A DNA stretch of 37,594 nt from Calothrix sp. MO_192.B10 (GCA_030065055.1 JASJDS010000020.1:1-37594); one strand, 5' to 3'. Shown: positions 8,337-15,904, numbered from the stretch's first letter. The notes: generated by a model not told the origin, from the sequence alone. Program-made: numbers and translations.

Positions 8337-8909
8337 GTGTCTAAAGGCGAACAAACAAAGGAAAGAATTCTTCAACAAGCTGCTGAGTTGTTTAACCAAC
8401 AGGGGTATGCGGGTTCATCAATGTCAGATATTATGCGGGTAACTGGGTTAAAAAAAGGAGGGATTTATAACCACTTTCAAAGTAAAGATGAATTAGCACT
8501 ACAAGCTTTTGATTATGCGATCGCTTGTGTCCAGGAACATTATAAAATTGCTTTGCAGGGCAAGCGTCATGCAATTGAACGCCTACAAGCCATTGTCAAT
8601 GCTTTTCGCAGTTATGCAGAGAATCCACCCATTAAGGGAGGATGCCCTATACTTAATACTGCCATCGAAAGCGATGACGCTCACCCAGCTTTACGCCATC
8701 GCGCTCAACAAGCAATGGATTCCTGGCGAGCCATGATTTGTCGTATTATTGAAATCGGCATTAAAAAAGGCGAAGTTCATCCAGATGTTAATCCTGATGA
8801 AGTAGCAACAATCGCGATCGCTACCATTGAAGGTGCTGTGATGATGATTGACATACTCCCACGAATAGAATTCGTGGGATTCTGGGGTCAAACAGCAATT
8901 GCAGTCTGA
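8337..8909 (+). CDS. TetR-family regulator, C-terminus replaced by IS sequence
   Basis: 190 residues as it stands. The N-terminal helix-turn-helix is intact and typical: RILQQAAELFNQQGY, then SMSDIMRVTGLKKGGIYNHF. The ligand-binding half runs through NPDEVATIAIATIEGAVMM (about residue 168); after that the family pattern is lost. The last ~22 residues come from the terminal hairpin region of an IS200/IS605-type remnant beginning near 8849. A typical relative would continue for another ~25 residues of helix, so dimerisation or ligand binding may be affected. The start is GTG at 8337 with an in-frame TGA 9 bases before it; the STRR leaves no Shine-Dalgarno sequence. TetR regulators usually repress a neighbouring gene, but the target is not evident here. 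A possible severed 3' tail lies at about 9240-9299. Confidence 0.8.
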   Translation: MSKGEQTKERILQQAAELFNQQGYAGSSMSDIMRVTGLKKGGIYNHFQSKDELALQAFDYAIACVQEHYKIALQGKRHAIERLQAIVNAFRSYAENPPIKGGCPILNTAIESDDAHPALRHRAQQAMDSWRAMICRIIEIGIKKGEVHPDVNPDEVATIAIATIEGAVMMIDILPRIEFVGFWGQTAIAV

Positions 8910-9245
8910 GACTGTCTTACATCGCCTAACCCAGCAGTCGATGCCCCAACTGCTTGAATATTCTTAGCTGCATTCTCGTCTCTGGAGTTGACAGAGCCAC
9001 AGGATGGACAACGCCATTGCCTGAGATTGAGAGCGAGACTTTCTAGAACGTGACCACAACTTGAGCAAGTTTTCGAGGACGGATACCATCGATCAACATA
9101 TACAACTAACTTGCCTTTGTGTTTTGCAACCCATTCTAGAATTTGCAGAAATTCTCCAAAAGCCAAACCTTTGAGAAAGGAATTTCCTTCTTTATTAAAA
9201 CTCCCAAGTATGTGGACGAGGGCATATTTTGTCTCAACTGCTGGC
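8849..9245 (-). mobile_element. IS200/IS605-type remnant (tnpB end)
   Basis: The element's 3' end carries the sequence TGACATACTCC followed by a perfect 9-bp hairpin (CCCACGAAT at 8858-8866, loop AGA, ATTCGTGGG at 8870-8878) and ATTCT. The same end, with a different hairpin, is at 22326. Subterminal hairpins without terminal inverted repeats are typical of the IS200/IS605 group. Inside is the 3' part of tnpB on the minus strand. No tnpA (Y1 transposase) is present. The other boundary is uncertain; about 9245 is inferred from where TnpB similarity stops. Confidence 0.7.
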
Positions 9246-9247
9246 AA
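8888..9247 (-). pseudogene. tnpB: TnpB C-terminal fragment (RNA-guided nuclease, truncated)
   Basis: An open frame of 119 codons matching only the last ~85 residues of TnpB: helix FLQILEWVAKHKGKLVVYV, then DRWYPSSKTCSSCGHV, WRCPSCGS and RDENAAKNIQAVG. This is the four-cysteine zinc-binding insert and the final RuvC aspartate (Asp in SRDENAAKN). The N-terminal wedge, REC and the first two RuvC motifs are missing, so it cannot cut DNA. The first ~25 codons do not resemble TnpB and are probably flanking sequence. Intact TnpB is about 370-420 residues. The tail RQSQTAIAV lies in the hairpin-proximal end. Confidence 0.85.
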
Positions 9248-9475
9248 CGTGGCAAGTTCAACAATTCAAAAATACATAGAAGCTCAGGGAAAAGGCTGAC
9301 GGCACTTAAAAGCGGAAAGTGCGGTGGACGGGTTCCCCGGCATAAAGCAACTTTCCAAGACGTGCCTTGCGCTACATCCCACGCCGCGCATGGCACAACA
9401 AGGTAAATCTTTTAGGGATTTACCTTGTTGTTCGTGGGCTTTGCGCCAAATTCTGTAAATCCATATAATTACCAA
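9248..9475. other. Spacer after the tnpB remnant
   Basis: No complete gene. On the + strand a short frame ending at 9299 (residues IQKYIEAQGKG before the stop) resembles the end of TetR proteins and may be the severed tail of the regulator gene. A dispersed repeat (9310-9395, with TTCCCCGGCATAAAGC) follows, then a perfect hairpin at 9396-9430. Confidence 0.4.
9396..9430. terminator. Long perfect hairpin, possible terminator for the PotD-like gene
   Basis: CAACAAGGTAAATC (9396-9409) is perfectly inverted as GATTTACCTTGTTG (9417-9430) with a 7-base loop TTTTAGG. It lies about 45 bp past the stop of the minus-strand lipoprotein gene. There is no clear T-tract on either strand, so a terminator role is possible but not certain; it may be a repeat hairpin. 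Confidence 0.4.
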
Positions 9476-10636
9476 TTAACCGTTGATAATCCTGGCAAAT
9501 AAAGACTTATACTTTTCTGTCACTGCTGGGGTTAATAAATCAATAAATTCACTTTTGCTAAAAACTTCTTGATTGTTTAATAGAATATTTCTTAATGGTT
9601 TCTGAACTTCAGAGGGTTTAATTTTAGCTGCGATGGGAGAATTAGTTTTAGCTAGCAATGTAATTTGTTTAGCAATCTCTTCTTGCCAACAAAAATTAAT
9701 CCATTGGTATGATAAATTCTGGTGTTCTTGGTTGGTTGATTCTGCTTTCTGAGGACGTACCCACATATCTGCCCATAACGCCGTTCCAGACTGGGGAATT
9801 ACTGCTGATAGCTTGGGATTGCGGACAATTGCTGGCAATATATCACTAGACCAACCAACTGCTAGCCAAGTATCTCCAATCATTAATGGTTCCAAATACC
9901 GATTAGAACTGTAAAACTTGACTTGTTTATTGAGCGATCGCAACTCTGTTTCTAATTCTGGTATAGATTCTAGATTCTCTATATTATACGACTTACCGAG
10001 CTTTTTTAACACCAAGCCAATAACTTCCCGTGGTTGTTCTAAAATGGAGATGCGATCGCGTAATTCATCACGCCACAAATCCTGCCAATCTTGGGGTTCC
10101 CAGCCCAATTTTTGAAATTTATCCCGGCGATATACAATCATGGTGCTACCCCAACGGTAAGGTGCTGCCCAAATTTTACCTTGAGGGTCGAGTTCGCCTT
10201 TATCGTTACGTCTGACTAGTTTTTGCCACTCTGGGGATAAATTAGACCAGTTGTCAATTTGTTCTACATCCAATGGCTGAATCAATTGTTGCTGAATTGC
10301 CACATCTAACCAATAGTTGCCGATGGTGACTAAGTCGGCTACGGTACTTGGTTTAGATTGCCCAAAAGGTTGATACCATTTTTTGGGTTTGGTAGCTTTT
10401 TTCGGCTGTTGCCAAGTTTGTAATTGCTTAAATAATGTGTTTAACTGCTCTACCGGAGTGAATTTTAATGGTGTCTTTTGCTTAATGCTCCGACTAAATT
10501 TATTGACTACTCTACCGGGAATGGAATCTTTTAATAGGTTTACTCGTAGCTTTACCTGTTGCTTACCACCACATGCAACCAGTAGTTGTGATATGGCGAT
10601 GGTGGAAATACCTTGTAAAAAATACCTGCGATTCAT
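9476..10636 (-). CDS. Periplasmic substrate-binding lipoprotein (PotD-like)
   Basis: 386 residues. An N-terminal lipoprotein signal (MNRRYFLQGISTIAISQLL) ends in the lipobox LVAC with lipidated Cys22, so the mature protein is predicted to be anchored in the membrane and exposed to the periplasm. The body resembles extracellular solute-binding proteins of the spermidine/putrescine (PotD) type: DLVTIGNYWLDVAIQQ, WAAPYRWGSTMIVYRRD, WQDLWRDEL, LAVGWSSD. These capture ligand for an ABC importer. No permease or ATPase gene is adjacent, so it is an orphan here and the ligand is uncertain; cyanobacterial relatives are often annotated only as extracellular solute-binding protein. The start at 10636 gives the complete signal peptide. 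It is expressed away from the tandem-repeat region at 10751. Confidence 0.85.
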   Translation of the reverse strand: MNRRYFLQGISTIAISQLLVACGGKQQVKLRVNLLKDSIPGRVVNKFSRSIKQKTPLKFTPVEQLNTLFKQLQTWQQPKKATKPKKWYQPFGQSKPSTVADLVTIGNYWLDVAIQQQLIQPLDVEQIDNWSNLSPEWQKLVRRNDKGELDPQGKIWAAPYRWGSTMIVYRRDKFQKLGWEPQDWQDLWRDELRDRISILEQPREVIGLVLKKLGKSYNIENLESIPELETELRSLNKQVKFYSSNRYLEPLMIGDTWLAVGWSSDILPAIVRNPKLSAVIPQSGTALWADMWVRPQKAESTNQEHQNLSYQWINFCWQEEIAKQITLLAKTNSPIAAKIKPSEVQKPLRNILLNNQEVFSKSEFIDLLTPAVTEKYKSLFARIING

Positions 10637-10750
10637 TGATTTTTAATTTTTTACTATATATAGCTCATACCTATTTAAGCAGAGACTTGAGTTGAATAAT
10701 ACAGCCGGATAACTCGTATGTAATATAAGGCACTGTTCTGTCTAGCGACT

Positions 10751-11130
10751 GAGAGCGATCGCAAAAAATTTATTCTCTCAGTAAATACTATGAATATCTG
10801 GAATTAACTAGTTCATTTTGTAGCTTGCCTAAAGTTAAATCAGGGAGTATTGTACTAACTTTTCAAAGTAAAAAAGTTAACAATAAATCGAAGCCCAGCC
10901 CTCTTGCCGATGCGGAAAGAGGGGAAAATTGAACTGGCTAATGAGAGCGATCGTTAAAAATTTATTCTCTCAGTAAATACTATTAATATCCGGAATTAGC
11001 TAGTTCGTTTTGTAGCTTATTTTAAAGTCAAGTCAGGGAGTATTATACTGACTTTTTGTAGTAATTAAAATAACAAAAACTAACCCCCAGCCCCTTCCCG
11101 TGTCAGGAAAGGGGGAAATAGAAATCTCTG
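10751..11130 (+). repeat. 192-bp imperfect tandem duplication
   Basis: Two consecutive units start with GAGAGCGATCG at 10751 and 10943. Both continue with AAAATTTATTCTCTCAGTAA, ATACTATnAATAT, CCGGAATTAGCTAGTT-like sequence, TTTTGTAGCTT, CAGGGAGTATT and a final C-rich/G-rich hairpin (CCCCTTCC...GGAAAGGGG type). Units are roughly 80% alike with scattered substitutions, so the duplication is not recent. Confidence 0.8.
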
Positions 11131-11207
11131 TCCTTCCTTCTTTTTAAGAGGGGGATAGGGAGGATGAGAGAGATGAGGGGGAGAGATTGTTCAGATCACA
11201 TAAAAAG

Positions 11208-11213
11208 TAAGGA
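11208..11213 (+). promoter_or_regulatory. Strong ribosome binding site for the small secreted protein
   Basis: AAGGAG lies 8 bases before the ATG at 11222. Clear Shine-Dalgarno sequences are uncommon in this window, which supports this small gene being translated. Confidence 0.75.
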
Positions 11214-11221
11214 GTATTGAA

Positions 11222-11584
11222 ATGCTACAGAAAAGCTGGAAATGTAGAGCAGCTATATTTATAACTCTAGGTATGCTGGTGGCGATAATCTTACCTACTT
11301 TCACAAGTGTAAAAGCACTTGGTCAAACTCCATCACCAACCTCACCTAAAAATTCTGATTCTCTACCTCAAACTCAAGTTAACGATCAAATAACAGATCA
11401 AAACAGTCCGGCATTAGACGGCTCAGTAAATAGACAAAATTCACGTACTAATAATAGACAAAATCAAAATCGTGCAAGTACTACATACACAGGAAGAACA
11501 ACACGAGAGTACATAAACAAACGACCTGTAATCTGTCTGACTCCACTAGGGAGATTAATACCGTGGAAATGCGGTAACAGATAA
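11222..11584 (+). CDS. Small secreted protein with two-cysteine C-terminal motif
   Basis: 120 residues; family not recognised. A signal peptide (1-34, hydrophobic core AAIFITLGMLVAIILP) is followed by a Ser/Thr/Asn/Gln-rich disordered middle (35-90) and a compact C-terminus with RPVICLTPLGRLIPWKC, where two cysteines are separated by 13 residues. Both the leader and this tail closely match the HEAT protein encoded next: 19 of the first 36 positions are identical, aligned without gaps, and both share the pattern PV-hydrophobic-C...P...WKC at the end. It looks like a shortened sister in which a disordered linker replaces the HEAT domain. A good AAGGAG ribosome site supports expression. The role is unknown; export to the periplasm and a disulfide between the tail cysteines are inferred. 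Confidence 0.75.
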   Translation: MLQKSWKCRAAIFITLGMLVAIILPTFTSVKALGQTPSPTSPKNSDSLPQTQVNDQITDQNSPALDGSVNRQNSRTNNRQNQNRASTTYTGRTTREYINKRPVICLTPLGRLIPWKCGNR

Positions 11585-11852
11585 GTGTATTCGTAATCAT
11601 ACGTAAGGACAATCACAAAAAAAATGCAGATAAACCTCATCCATCTTGAGAACTGGTGTTTTTCTTCTAGGAAATACCAAAAAAGAAATTCCCCTGTAGG
11701 GGCACGGCACCGGCAATATTCTTACATTATTCCCTAACCTTAATGATGCCGTGCCCTTTCACTTGATTGAATATGCGTAAGTAAAAACTATGGTTTTCAA
11801 AGTAGACATGGTTTAGGTAAAAACAGCAAGACTTGAAGGGAGAAAATTGGTT
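11585..11852. other. Spacer with an inverted-repeat element
   Basis: No gene. It contains the GGGCACGGCA element at 11700-11756 and an AT-rich approach to the next start. A GAAGGGAG ribosome site lies at 11835-11842. Confidence 0.6.
11700..11756. repeat. MITE-like element, second copy
   Basis: GGGCACGGCA at the left and TGCCGTGCCC at the right, perfect 10-bp inverted repeats around 37 AT-rich bases. Same size and termini as 2032-2087, and in the opposite orientation judging from the internal CAATATT. Confidence 0.65.
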
Positions 11853-12716
11853 ATGTTGACTCAGCGTTGGACATCGAGAGCAGCTATATTTACAACTATA
11901 GGACTGCTGATTTCACTCAGCTTACCTGCATTTGCTAGTAAAAAAGCCTTTGCTCAAACCTCCTCAAATCATTCTCAATGTATTGGTGTAAAGCTTGAAC
12001 TGTATATCAGGCGACTTAAGAAAGGTTCGCCTTCCGCTTTCAATAGACTGGTAGCTTGTAACTCCCAGGCGGTTCCTACTCTAATTAAAGCTCTAAATAA
12101 TCAGAATGAGAATACTAAGATCATCACAGTTGCAGTACTTGGTGAAATTGGGGAAAATGGTGCACCAGCGATTCCTCATTTAACTAAGTTATTAAAGAAG
12201 AAAAACCAAGATATTAATATTATTGCGGCTCATACTTTGGGAGAAATTGGTGAAGCAGCTATTCCTGCTTTGATTAAAGCTCTTCAGGATAATAAAAATT
12301 GGCAAGTTCGTTACATTGCGGCTGATGCTTTAGGTCAAATGGGTGCTAAAGCGAAAAAAACTGTTCCAGTTTTAATTAAAGCTCGCGAAACAGATCCAAA
12401 TTGGGATGTTAGTAATAAAGCTGCGGATGCTGTGAACAAAATTCGCATACATAGACTGTATCAAGCTTTATCCAGGAGGAATCAAAAAATATCAACTAGT
12501 GATGAGCATTGTCAAATTATTAGCAAAAAAAGATTCAGTGAAATATGTAAAACAAGAATATTTCCTACAAGAACGCGACTTATCGAAGTTGAGGCTCAAG
12601 TAACTACTGTAGGACAAACAATCATTAACGCCAGAAAAAAAACACCTGTAATGTGTAAAATCCCTGTATTAAAAGCTATTTTCAAATGGAAATGTCCATC
12701 CAAAGGTAAAAAGTAA
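11853..12716 (+). CDS. Secreted HEAT-repeat protein with two-cysteine tail
   Basis: 287 residues from the ATG at 11853; this start is preferred over a TTG at 11847 because it aligns the leader exactly with the preceding small protein and has GAAGGGAG upstream. A signal peptide ends near AFA-QT (34/35). Residues about 70-190 are four HEAT-like repeats (AVPTLIKALNNQ, AIPHLTKLLKKK, AIPALIKALQDN, TVPVLIKARETD, each with a VLGEIGE/ALGQMG-type helix), a scaffold for protein contacts similar to phycobilin-lyase and PBS-HEAT families. The rest is basic and Cys-containing, ending in TPVMCKIPVLKAIFKWKC, matching the tail of the small protein. Its TAA stop overlaps the next ATG by one base, indicating translational coupling with the CHAT protein. 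Function unknown; secretion is inferred from the leader. Confidence 0.82.
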   Translation: MLTQRWTSRAAIFTTIGLLISLSLPAFASKKAFAQTSSNHSQCIGVKLELYIRRLKKGSPSAFNRLVACNSQAVPTLIKALNNQNENTKIITVAVLGEIGENGAPAIPHLTKLLKKKNQDINIIAAHTLGEIGEAAIPALIKALQDNKNWQVRYIAADALGQMGAKAKKTVPVLIKARETDPNWDVSNKAADAVNKIRIHRLYQALSRRNQKISTSDEHCQIISKKRFSEICKTRIFPTRTRLIEVEAQVTTVGQTIINARKKTPVMCKIPVLKAIFKWKCPSKGKK

Positions 12717-15040
12717 TGGCATATGAATTTCACCATACTAATTTAAGAGGCACAGACTTCCGAGGAAAAAATCTTACAGGAGCCAACTTTAGTGATGCTG
12801 ACATCCGGGGTGCTGATTTCAGCAATGCCATTCTCATTGGTGCTAATTTCAGCAATGCTAAAGCTGGCTTACTAACTTCTAGGACTATCATCTTTATCCT
12901 TTTATTACTGATTTTTTCATTACTTGCAGGATTACTTGCAGGTTATGCTGGTGCTTATATCGGTGATTTATTGAGTAATTCTAGTAGTGGAAACAATTTA
13001 TTTGGAATTATCGTTTTAATTACCCTATTAGCTTTTTTTATTGTTGTTATTGCCTATGGTTTGAATGCAACATTAGCAATATTAATAACCCTAGTCGCTG
13101 CTAGTTTAGTGATAGCACTGGCATTGTTTCCAGAAAATAAAACTGGCAGAGATTTAGTCGCTGGTGCAGTATTTTCTATTCTGGCATTAGCGGGAACAAT
13201 TACAGGTTTTGGAAACATGGCTGTGGCTGTGGCGGTAGCAAGAGTTATGACTTTACATGCACCCAGAACTTTCACAACATTGATGGCTTTAATCGGTGTA
13301 ACACTTGGTGTTGTATTCGGGGTTACAACAGAAATAAATAATACTGAATTTAGTTTAATTGCTTTATTAGTCGCCCTAGTAGTTGCCTCATTAGTTGGCT
13401 TAGTAACTATTATACTCGGTATATATATCGGTTGGCTGGCAATAGCTGGAAACCAAAAATACTCGATAATTAAAGACTTAGCAGTTGGTATTGTTGCTAG
13501 TGGCGGAACAAAATTTTGCAGTGCTAATCTCACAGATGCAAATTTTACCCAAGCTACCCTCAAAACTGTAGATTTCAGACAAGCGAATCTCACACGTAGC
13601 TGCTGGTTCCATGCTGAACATTTACATAATGCACGTCTCGAAGGTACATACTTACAAGACCCCAAAGTGCGTCAATTACTCATTACTAAAGATGGTCGAG
13701 ATGTAAACTTTGACTTCCTCAATTTACGGGGTTTAAATCTTAATGATGCTAATCTCCAAGATGCAAGTTTTATCGGCACAGATTTGAGTGAATCTACTTT
13801 AGAAAATACTAATTTATCAGGTGCCAAACTAGCCCAATCACATCTATATCAAGCTAACTTAAATAATGCTTGTCTCACAGGAGCTTATATTCAAAATTGG
13901 GGAATTTCCACTGATACTCAGCTAGAAAATGTGGAGTGCGAATACATTTATATGCAACTCCCAACTAGGGAAGATCCCGACCCTTGCCGCAAACCAGATA
14001 ATCGCCAGGAAACTTTTAAACCAGGGGACTTTACCGATTTTATTGCTCCCATTATTAAAACCTTGGACTTATATAAAACTCAAAATGCCGATCCGCGTCA
14101 TGTAGGTAGTAAATTTAAAAGCCTTGATTTACTTCACTACGAAGGAATTGACCCCACAGCAGCTGCTATTGCTATCATCCAGTTAGCAGAACAAAATCCT
14201 GATGCAGAGGTACAAATTGTGGCATTGGAAGGTAGGGGTGAAGAAAAAATCCGCCTACAAGCCATAGTCGCAGGTGATGCCAATCCGTCGGAATTAAACC
14301 GTGAATATTTTGAAAAATATCGAGAAATTCAATCTTTACCATATAGTGATTTGCAAACCTTAATGGTAGGCATCAAAGAAAAAGATGAACGGATTCGTAG
14401 CTTAGAAAATCTTTTAGAAAATGCCATTCATCAACGAAAGTTTTATGTAGAAACCACTCAATCACAAGCATTACCAGCGAATTCTATTAAAATTATGTTT
14501 TTAGCATCAGATCCCACCGATGCTGCTCGTCTGCGATTGGGACAAGAATTACGGGATATTAAACAAAGATTAAAACTAGCTAAACAGCGAGAAAGATTTG
14601 TTCTCCAGCAACAAATGTCTGTACGTTCCAGTGATATCAGTCAGGCATTACTGGAGTTTGAACCGATGATTGTACATTTCTCTGGCCATGGTACAAATAA
14701 TGGTGAACTGTGGTTTGAGAATGAAGTGGGAAAAATTCAGCCTGTAAAACCTGAAGCTTTAGCTAATTTGTTTGCCCTTGTCAGTCAACAAGTCAAATGT
14801 GTTGTTCTCAATGCTTGTTACTCAGAAACTCAAGCCAAGTCAATTGCTGAACATATTCAGTTTGTGATTGGGATGAATCAAGCCATTGGGGATGAAGCCG
14901 CGATCGCATTTGCTGTGGGTTTTTATACAGCCATTGGAGCCAACCGCCCCATTCCAGAAGCCTATCAGTTCGGCTGTACCCAAATTCAACTCGAAGGTAT
15001 ACCAGAGAATTTAACCCCCGTTTTGTATCAAAAAAAGTAA
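12716..15040 (+). CDS. Membrane pentapeptide-repeat protein with C-terminal CHAT peptidase domain
   Basis: 774 residues, starting inside the previous stop (TAATG). Order: pentapeptide repeats (about 3-52, TNLRGTDFRGKNLTGANFS); about six hydrophobic membrane segments (57-245); a second pentapeptide block (about 262-415); a linker shared with other cyanobacterial pentapeptide proteins (about 435-545, FTDFIAPIIKTLDLY, LAEQNPDAEVQIVALEGRG); a coiled coil (about 550-575, KEKDERIRSLENLLENAI); and a CHAT domain (585-774) opening with IKIMFLASDPTDAARLRLG. The caspase-like dyad is visible: His658 in VHFSGHG and Cys701 in VVLNACYSE. Such proteins are predicted regulated peptidases. Coupling to a secreted HEAT protein and the membrane segments suggest a sensor whose trigger comes from the envelope. 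Active-site residues are intact. The substrate is unknown. Confidence 0.87.
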   Translation: MAYEFHHTNLRGTDFRGKNLTGANFSDADIRGADFSNAILIGANFSNAKAGLLTSRTIIFILLLLIFSLLAGLLAGYAGAYIGDLLSNSSSGNNLFGIIVLITLLAFFIVVIAYGLNATLAILITLVAASLVIALALFPENKTGRDLVAGAVFSILALAGTITGFGNMAVAVAVARVMTLHAPRTFTTLMALIGVTLGVVFGVTTEINNTEFSLIALLVALVVASLVGLVTIILGIYIGWLAIAGNQKYSIIKDLAVGIVASGGTKFCSANLTDANFTQATLKTVDFRQANLTRSCWFHAEHLHNARLEGTYLQDPKVRQLLITKDGRDVNFDFLNLRGLNLNDANLQDASFIGTDLSESTLENTNLSGAKLAQSHLYQANLNNACLTGAYIQNWGISTDTQLENVECEYIYMQLPTREDPDPCRKPDNRQETFKPGDFTDFIAPIIKTLDLYKTQNADPRHVGSKFKSLDLLHYEGIDPTAAAIAIIQLAEQNPDAEVQIVALEGRGEEKIRLQAIVAGDANPSELNREYFEKYREIQSLPYSDLQTLMVGIKEKDERIRSLENLLENAIHQRKFYVETTQSQALPANSIKIMFLASDPTDAARLRLGQELRDIKQRLKLAKQRERFVLQQQMSVRSSDISQALLEFEPMIVHFSGHGTNNGELWFENEVGKIQPVKPEALANLFALVSQQVKCVVLNACYSETQAKSIAEHIQFVIGMNQAIGDEAAIAFAVGFYTAIGANRPIPEAYQFGCTQIQLEGIPENLTPVLYQKK

Positions 15041-15101
15041 GCCTACTGTCAAACACGTAAAATCATCACCTCACCCTCGCTTTTTGCTATGCAAAAATCT
15101 T

Positions 15102-15126
15102 TCCCTCTCCTTATTAAGGAGAGGGA
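15102..15126 (+). terminator. Hairpin after the CHAT operon
   Basis: TCCCTCTCCTT (15102-15112) pairs perfectly with AAGGAGAGGGA (15116-15126) around a 3-base loop, 60 bp past the stop. No T-tract follows, and the same hairpin type recurs as a repeat in cyanobacterial genomes, so it could be a repeat that also ends transcription. Confidence 0.45.
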
Positions 15127-15180
15127 TGTCTGGGGAGCATCCCAAATGATCTATGTTCTGTATTTCAACGTCTTTTATCG

Positions 15181-15290
15181 CACTACGCATTTAGGGCGCG
15201 GACATTTCTAAATCCGGAAATCCTTTGATAGCTTACTGTTCCCTGTTCCCTGTTCCCTGTTCCCTGTTCCCTAGCACGTAGTGCTATATA
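15181..15290 (+). repeat. Dispersed ~105-bp repeat containing a TGTTCCC STRR, copy A
   Basis: Starts CACTACGC, contains GGACATTTCTAAATCC, a TGTTCCC heptamer repeated four to five times (15237-15272) and ends with the palindromic AGCACGTAGTGCT. A homologous copy at 33056-33156 forms the 3' end of the amylase gene. Confidence 0.8.
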
Positions 15291-15398
15291 TTGAAGAGCT
15301 TACTGTTCGGTCACAGAATGGAGATATTATAAAATAGATTAATAAGTGTTAAGCACTTGCTTAACAAAGAAAATGTTGTAGTCAGAGAGCTAAAAACC

Positions 15399-15680
15399 GT
15401 GTCAGTTGAAACCCTAGAAAAGCGTTCTACGTCTCGTAAGCTTGCCCCTCGGTATCGCGTTTTGCTTCATAATGATGATTTCAATTCTATGGAGCATGTG
15501 GTAAAGACTTTGTTGACTACTGTACCCAGTCTTACCCAGCCCCAGGCTGTTAGTATTATGATGGAAGCTCACACTAACGATATTGCTTTAGTCATTTCTT
15601 GCGCTCAAGAACACGCTGAATTTTACTGCGAAACTTTGAAAAATCATGGTTTAACCAGCACCATTGAGCCGGAAGAATAA
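15399..15680 (+). CDS. clpS: ClpS adaptor of the Clp protease
   Basis: 93 residues. ClpS delivers N-degron substrates to ClpC/ClpA-ClpP by binding the unfoldase N-domain. The sequence is a typical cyanobacterial ClpS: RKLAPRYRVLLHNDDFNSME, then TTVPSLTQPQAVSIMMEAH and SCAQEHAEFYCETLKNHGLT. The N-end-rule pocket residues are in the family positions (the N-D-D of LHNDD and the His of EAH). The start is taken as GTG at 15399 (MSVETLEKRS), which matches the usual N-terminus; the frame is open upstream to a TTG at 15357, but that would add 14 atypical residues. Monocistronic by context. The position between a CHAT operon and a CPBP protease gene is probably coincidental, though all are proteolysis genes. 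Confidence 0.95.
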   Translation: MSVETLEKRSTSRKLAPRYRVLLHNDDFNSMEHVVKTLLTTVPSLTQPQAVSIMMEAHTNDIALVISCAQEHAEFYCETLKNHGLTSTIEPEE

Positions 15681-15868
15681 GTAGCTGTAACCTAGTGGGT
15701 AGGTAAGCAAAGGCGATCGCACCTCTGTTCTATGCCATCCATTTTCCCATCAATCAAGTATTGATTTTCATCAAGTTGTCTCAAAATCAGCAGCCAGAGA
15801 GGTAAAGTAAGGGTTCAACAGCTTTTAACCGTCAATATTGATGATTTTGCACCTAAAGCTTACATCCC

Positions 15869-15897
15869 TATAATTATTGCCCGATTTTCCGTATAAT
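15869..15897 (+). promoter_or_regulatory. Possible -10 boxes upstream of the CPBP protease
   Basis: Two exact TATAAT hexamers occur at 15869-15874 and 15892-15897, before the ATG at 15905. The first would give a leader of about 24 bases and is the better candidate; the second is too close for a normal leader unless translation starts at the ATG at 15923. No convincing -35 box. Confidence 0.4.
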
Positions 15898-15904
15898 CAC
15901 TGGC

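Larger units (their letters stand above)
10637..11221. other. 585-bp spacer dominated by a tandem duplication
   Basis: No gene found. It contains the presumed promoter of the lipoprotein gene (reading left), the 192-bp tandem duplication described separately, and purine-rich low-complexity sequence (about 11149-11186) leading to a clear AAGGAG ribosome site at 11208-11213 for the next gene. Confidence 0.6.
15041..15398. other. Spacer with terminator-like hairpin and STRR
   Basis: No gene. It holds the long hairpin at 15102-15126, a dispersed ~110-bp repeat at 15181-15290 (second copy at 33056), and the clpS promoter region. Confidence 0.6.
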
